DNA of 42,672 nt from Bacillota bacterium (GTDB taxonomy: Bacteria > Bacillota > Clostridia > Christensenellales > Aristaeellaceae), in assembly GCA_023460055.1 (NCBI GenBank), contig JAEWRJ010000143.1:1-42672 (forward strand). The letters run 5' to 3'. The number at the start of each line of letters is the position of its first letter. Positions within the stretch are counted from its first letter, which is position 1. The notes under the pieces were generated by a model, which worked only from the letters and a program-made list of their open reading frames with translations, ran no database searches and had not been told where the DNA came from. This document shows positions 39,640 through 42,672 of the stretch, one piece after another. The translations under genes were made by a program, and so were the position numbers.

Positions 39640-40182
39640 TTAAAATGATGGCGGCGTTGATATCCAGATGAAACTGGCGCTGCGTTTGCCGGGGTTTGTA
39701 ATCAGGTGCGTATCGCGCGGATGCAGGCAGAAGCTTTCCCCCGCCGATACTCTAAGCCGCATAAGCCCGATCGTCAGCTGCACAGCGCCGGAGAGCACGT
39801 AGCCAAACTCCTCCCCTTCATGGGGCGGCATCTCCTGCGTTGACCCTCCCGGGCCGAGCTTGACTAAAATAGGCTCCAGCATATTTTTCTGGGCATTGGG
39901 CACGAGCCAGGTGATTTCTCCCTTCAAGCCTTCTTCATCTTCTTTAACAAAGTGATCATCGGGCGAAAAAACGATCTTTTCATCCGATGTCTTCGCGAAG
40001 AAATCTGACAGGCTGCTGCCCAGACACTCCAACAGGTCAGTCAGCGTGGCGATAGAGGGAGAGGTGAGGTTGCGCTCCACCTGTGAAATGAAGCCCTTGC
40101 TCAGTTCCGCCCTGTCAGCCAGTTCTTCCTGAGTCAGGTTGCGGGCAATGCGCAGGCTGCGCAGGTTAGCTCCAATATCCAT
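39640..40182 (-). CDS. XRE-cupin transcriptional regulator of the pot operon
   Basis: A 180-residue regulator with an N-terminal XRE helix-turn-helix (LTQEELADRAELSKGFISQVERN, about 17-39) and a C-terminal cupin domain (about 105-178: MPPHEGEEFGYVLSGAVQLTIG), the PuuR-like layout. These proteins often sense a polyamine or related metabolite through the cupin pocket. It leads XRE-potABCD, so it probably controls polyamine uptake, including its own gene. The ATG at 40182 follows GGAGGGG. A longer open frame (to 40314) is excluded because it runs across the promoter at 40253-40281. Confidence 0.9.
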   Translation of the reverse strand: MDIGANLRSLRIARNLTQEELADRAELSKGFISQVERNLTSPSIATLTDLLECLGSSLSDFFAKTSDEKIVFSPDDHFVKEDEEGLKGEITWLVPNAQKNMLEPILVKLGPGGSTQEMPPHEGEEFGYVLSGAVQLTIGLMRLRVSAGESFCLHPRDTHLITNPGKRSASFIWISTPPSF

Positions 40183-40220
40183 ATCCCCTCCTGCCTGAAA
40201 GCCGCTCTCGTTTCGCATTT

Positions 40221-40237
40221 GTTTACATATGCTAAAC
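40221..40237. promoter_or_regulatory. Palindrome in the leader of the XRE-cupin gene, possible operator
   Basis: GTTTA-CATATGC-TAAAC is an inverted repeat with perfect 5-bp arms. It lies about 10-25 bp after the predicted transcription start of the XRE gene, a place where a self-acting repressor could bind. Confidence 0.4.
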
Positions 40238-40252
40238 TTCCAAGCGTTGAAT

Positions 40253-40281
40253 ATTAAACCATGCGTTCCCCTGCTTGTCAA
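40253..40281 (-). promoter_or_regulatory. Sigma-A-type promoter for XRE-potABCD
   Basis: Minus strand: TTGACA (40281-40276), 17 bp spacer, TTTAAT (40258-40253). The -35 is consensus. Initiation near 40246 leaves a leader of about 64 nt that contains the palindrome at 40221. Confidence 0.7.
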
Positions 40282-40395
40282 GGGTTTGAAACGTTTTTCC
40301 AAGCGATTAGACATTGGATTTGATTCGGATCCGCATGTGATTTATTAAAAATCTCTTATGTATTTTCAGCCTGATTGCGCCTATCGGCATAGCCA

Positions 40396-40404
40396 TGTTA
40401 GAAT
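40396..40404 (+). promoter_or_regulatory. Extended -10 promoter for hutH
   Basis: TGTTAGAAT (40396-40404) is an extended -10; a weak TTGCGC lies 18 bp further upstream. AAGGAG follows at about 40424 and the ATG is at 40437. It diverges from the XRE-pot promoter. Confidence 0.45.
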
Positions 40405-40436
40405 CTTGATACTAAAAGATACTCAAGGAGTGTTTC

Positions 40437-41975
40437 ATGCAGCCGCAAATTGGGGAGACTATTGAAATTGATGGCCATCACCTGGATTTAGAACAGTTTA
40501 TTGCCGTTGCGCGCTTTGGCGCTCAGATCAGAATTGCCGATAGGGCTATCGAACGTATGGCACGGTCACGCAAGGCTGTAGAGGATATAGTGGAAAGCGG
40601 CAGGCCGGCTTACGGCATCAATACCGGGTTTGGTGATTTTTCCCGCGTGTCCATCAGCCGGGATGACGCGAACACGCTGCAAAATAACCTGATCCTCAGC
40701 CATTGTACAGGCATGGGCGAAGCTTATCCCGCGCAAACCGTGAGAGGCATGCTTCTTCTGCGTGCTAACGCTCTGTGCGGCGGTTATTCCGGCATTCGCC
40801 CCGAGATCGTTTTAACGATGGCGGATATGCTGAATCTGAATGTCCATCCGGTTGTGCCGCAGAAGGGCTCCCTGGGAGCTTCAGGTGATCTGGCTCCGCT
40901 TTCTCATCTGGCGCTGGTGTTGCTGGGACTGGGTGAGGCAGAATATCAGGGAGAATGCCTGCCAGGAGCTGAGGCGATGAAGCGGGCAAAACTTCCGACC
41001 TACTCTCTGCGCGCCAAGGAGGGGCTGGCGCTGATCAATGGGACACAGGCTATGTGTTCGGCTGGTGCGCTCGCCCTGTATGATGGGATACAGGCTGCAA
41101 AACTCGCTGACGTCATTGCCTCTATGTCACTGGAAGCGCTGCGGGGGCTGACCGATGCTTTTGAAGACAGGGTGCAAACTGTCCGCCCCCAAAAGGGTCA
41201 GACCCTTGTCGCCCGCAACCTTCGGCTGCTGTGTGAGGGCAGCGAGATCCTTGAAGGATCAAAAAATCTGCGCGTACAGGATGCCTACACCCTTCGCTGT
41301 ATTCCCCAGGTGCATGGTGCCATACGTGTTGCGCTCGCGCATGTGCTTGACATAGTAACAGATGAATTGAACGCTGTGACCGACAACCCCTTGATATTTT
41401 CAGATGACAGCGCAGTGATATCAGGCGGCAATTTCCACGGCGAGCCGCTGGCGCTTGCCTTTGATTATCTGGGAATCGCGGCGGCGGAGCTTGCCAATAT
41501 ATCTGAGCGCAGGCTGGAGCGCATGGTCAATCCGCAGCTTAGCGGTTTGCCGGCATTCTTAGTACGGCAGGGCGGGCTTAACTCCGGCATGATGATCGTT
41601 CAGTATTCGGCTGCTTCCATGGTGTCTGAGAACAAAGTCTATGCCCATCCTGCCAGCGTGGATTCCATCCCCTCATCTGCCAACCAGGAGGATCACGTCA
41701 GCATGGGAGCGACGGCAGCCCGCAAGGCTCGCCTGATCGTCGAGAATACGCTGAGCGTATTGGCCATGGAGCTGATGTGCGCCTGCCAGGGGCTTGATCT
41801 AGTCGAGGGAAAACCCTCCCCTGTCCATGCGGCAATTCAGGCGTATGTGCGCCGATATGTTCCATATTATGATCGTGACCGGGAGATCAGACTGGATATC
41901 AATGCTATGAACAGCATCATCCGCAGCGGTGATCTGCTGCGGATGATAAAAGAGATGATACCGGATTTTGAATAA
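40437..41975 (+). CDS. hutH: Histidine ammonia-lyase
   Basis: HutH removes ammonia from histidine to give urocanate, the first step of histidine breakdown. The 512-residue protein has the Ala-Ser-Gly triad (148-150, in GSLGASGDLAPL) that cyclises to the MIO cofactor. It also carries the family segments YGINTGFGDF, NGTQAMCSAGAL, TDNPLIF and SSANQEDHVSMGA. Length is normal. It starts 13 nt after AAGGAG and ends 2 bp from the stop of hutI, which runs the other way. Being on the opposite strand to hutI, it is not in one operon with it. Confidence 0.96.
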   Translation: MQPQIGETIEIDGHHLDLEQFIAVARFGAQIRIADRAIERMARSRKAVEDIVESGRPAYGINTGFGDFSRVSISRDDANTLQNNLILSHCTGMGEAYPAQTVRGMLLLRANALCGGYSGIRPEIVLTMADMLNLNVHPVVPQKGSLGASGDLAPLSHLALVLLGLGEAEYQGECLPGAEAMKRAKLPTYSLRAKEGLALINGTQAMCSAGALALYDGIQAAKLADVIASMSLEALRGLTDAFEDRVQTVRPQKGQTLVARNLRLLCEGSEILEGSKNLRVQDAYTLRCIPQVHGAIRVALAHVLDIVTDELNAVTDNPLIFSDDSAVISGGNFHGEPLALAFDYLGIAAAELANISERRLERMVNPQLSGLPAFLVRQGGLNSGMMIVQYSAASMVSENKVYAHPASVDSIPSSANQEDHVSMGATAARKARLIVENTLSVLAMELMCACQGLDLVEGKPSPVHAAIQAYVRRYVPYYDRDREIRLDINAMNSIIRSGDLLRMIKEMIPDFE

Positions 41976-41977
41976 GG

Positions 41978-42672
41978 CTAATTCTCACAGACGAGGAGCC
42001 CGTCTTTGATGACCATCCTTGCAAGATTTTCACCGAAGCGATAGAAAATGTAATCCAGATTGCCGGCATCCCACACAACGATATCGGCGCGCTTTCCCGG
42101 CTCGAGCGTGCCGATTTCTTTTTGAAGGCCGATGGCCGCCGCGGCATTCAGCGTTACTCCGGTCAGAACTTCGCCGGGCAGAAGGCGGTAATGCCAGCAG
42201 GCAAGATTCATGGCCAGCTGCAGGTTAAAGCTCGGGCAGCTGCCTGGATTAAAGTCTGTTGCTAAGCACACAGGCACTCCTTGAGCCATCATATCCCGCG
42301 CGCGGGCATAGGGCTTGCCCAGGTAAAAAGAAGTGGCCGGGAGCAGGCAGGCGATCACCCCGCCGCTGGCCATAGCGGCAATTCCCTCATCCGTTGCGGC
42401 GATCAGGTGTTCCGCGGATACGGCACCAAGTTCTCCTGCCAGTTCACTGCCTCCAATAGCATTGATTTCATCCGCGTGGATCTTTGCGCCAAGGCCGAGC
42501 ATCTGTGCTGCTTTCAGCACGCGCCTTGCCTCATCGGCTGAAAATACACCCGACTCGCAGAATATGTCGCAAAATTCAGCCAGCTTTTCCTCTGCCACCT
42601 TCGGCAGCATCTGATCGATCAGCAGATCAATATAGGATTCCCTGTCGTAACCGTACTCTTCGGGGAGCGCGT
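41978..42672 (-). CDS. hutI: Imidazolonepropionase, C-terminal part (N-terminus beyond the window)
   Basis: HutI opens imidazolonepropionate to formiminoglutamate, the third step of histidine degradation. The frame is open to base 42672, so the visible 231 residues are only the C-terminal part; the Met at 42610 is internal. Family segments are visible: MLPKVAEEKLAEFCDIFCE, GLGAKIHADEINAIGG (a metal-ligand His), SAEHL and ATDFNPGSCP (the catalytic Asp), followed by LNAAAAIGLQKEIGTLEPGKRADIVVWD. The stop is 2 bp from that of hutH, tail to tail. Urocanase (hutU) is not in the window. Confidence 0.93.
   Translation of the reverse strand, partial: ALPEEYGYDRESYIDLLIDQMLPKVAEEKLAEFCDIFCESGVFSADEARRVLKAAQMLGLGAKIHADEINAIGGSELAGELGAVSAEHLIAATDEGIAAMASGGVIACLLPATSFYLGKPYARARDMMAQGVPVCLATDFNPGSCPSFNLQLAMNLACWHYRLLPGEVLTGVTLNAAAAIGLQKEIGTLEPGKRADIVVWDAGNLDYIFYRFGENLARMVIKDGLLVCEN

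Noticed and set aside
1..42672. tRNA, rRNA, insertion sequence, prophage or integrase attachment site
   Set aside because: None was found when reading the intergenic regions; gaps longer than 150 bp are few and are accounted for.

Overview
The window looks like a chromosomal stretch of a Gram-positive anaerobe of the Bacillota, most likely class Clostridia. The order nadK-argR-recN, the block tilS-hpt-ftsH, a CtsR-type box before clpB, a DUF896 (YnzC) gene, three VanW-family genes and AGGAGG ribosome binding sites all fit that group. Base composition is moderate. A finer placement cannot be made from the sequence alone. There is no rRNA, tRNA, CRISPR array, insertion sequence or prophage; about 40 genes fill the window densely.

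Layout. 1-1529 (+): the 3' part of der, then plsY. 1571-9120 (-): a Cys-rich 39-residue-repeat exported protein, upp (own promoter), the nadK-argR-recN operon and a VanW protein. 9299-13227 (-): tilS-hpt-ftsH. 13398-15867 (-): a translationally coupled ECF sigma / anti-sigma / SIMPL-domain operon ending in a strong terminator. 16023-17728: a TetR-type regulator (+) whose 3' end overlaps an Eis-like acetyltransferase (-) by 52 bp. 17895-24706 (+): a seven-gene envelope-related operon (M1-like peptidase, GT2-GtrA fusion, NAGPA-domain protein, divergent Lgt paralogue, DUF896 protein, two tandem SH3b-VanW proteins). 24772-30126 (-): AI-2E-type permease, unusual ABC ATPase, ABC-2 permease, DppA-like D-aminopeptidase and two TIM-barrel isomerases. 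30282-32903 (+): clpB behind a consensus sigma-A promoter and a CtsR-type box. 32958-33461 (-): a small anchored coiled-coil protein. 33592-35644 (+): pgsA and guaB. 35735-40182 (-): an XRE-cupin regulator with potABCD. 40437-end: hutH (+) convergent with a partial hutI (-).

Many genes here are housekeeping: translation and ribosome assembly (der, tilS), phospholipid synthesis (plsY, pgsA), nucleotide salvage and synthesis (upp, hpt, guaB), protein quality control (ftsH, clpB) and DNA repair (recN). The less ordinary material is envelope-related: the Cys-repeat protein, three VanW proteins, the Lgt-like pseudoenzyme candidate, the GT2-GtrA/NAGPA pair and the membrane-anchored anti-sigma operon. 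The last section links polyamine uptake with histidine breakdown, with divergent promoters between the pot regulator and hutH.

Start codons were re-chosen from ribosome binding sites and promoters in many genes. Promoter and terminator calls are by eye, and family assignments come from recognised motifs, not from searches.
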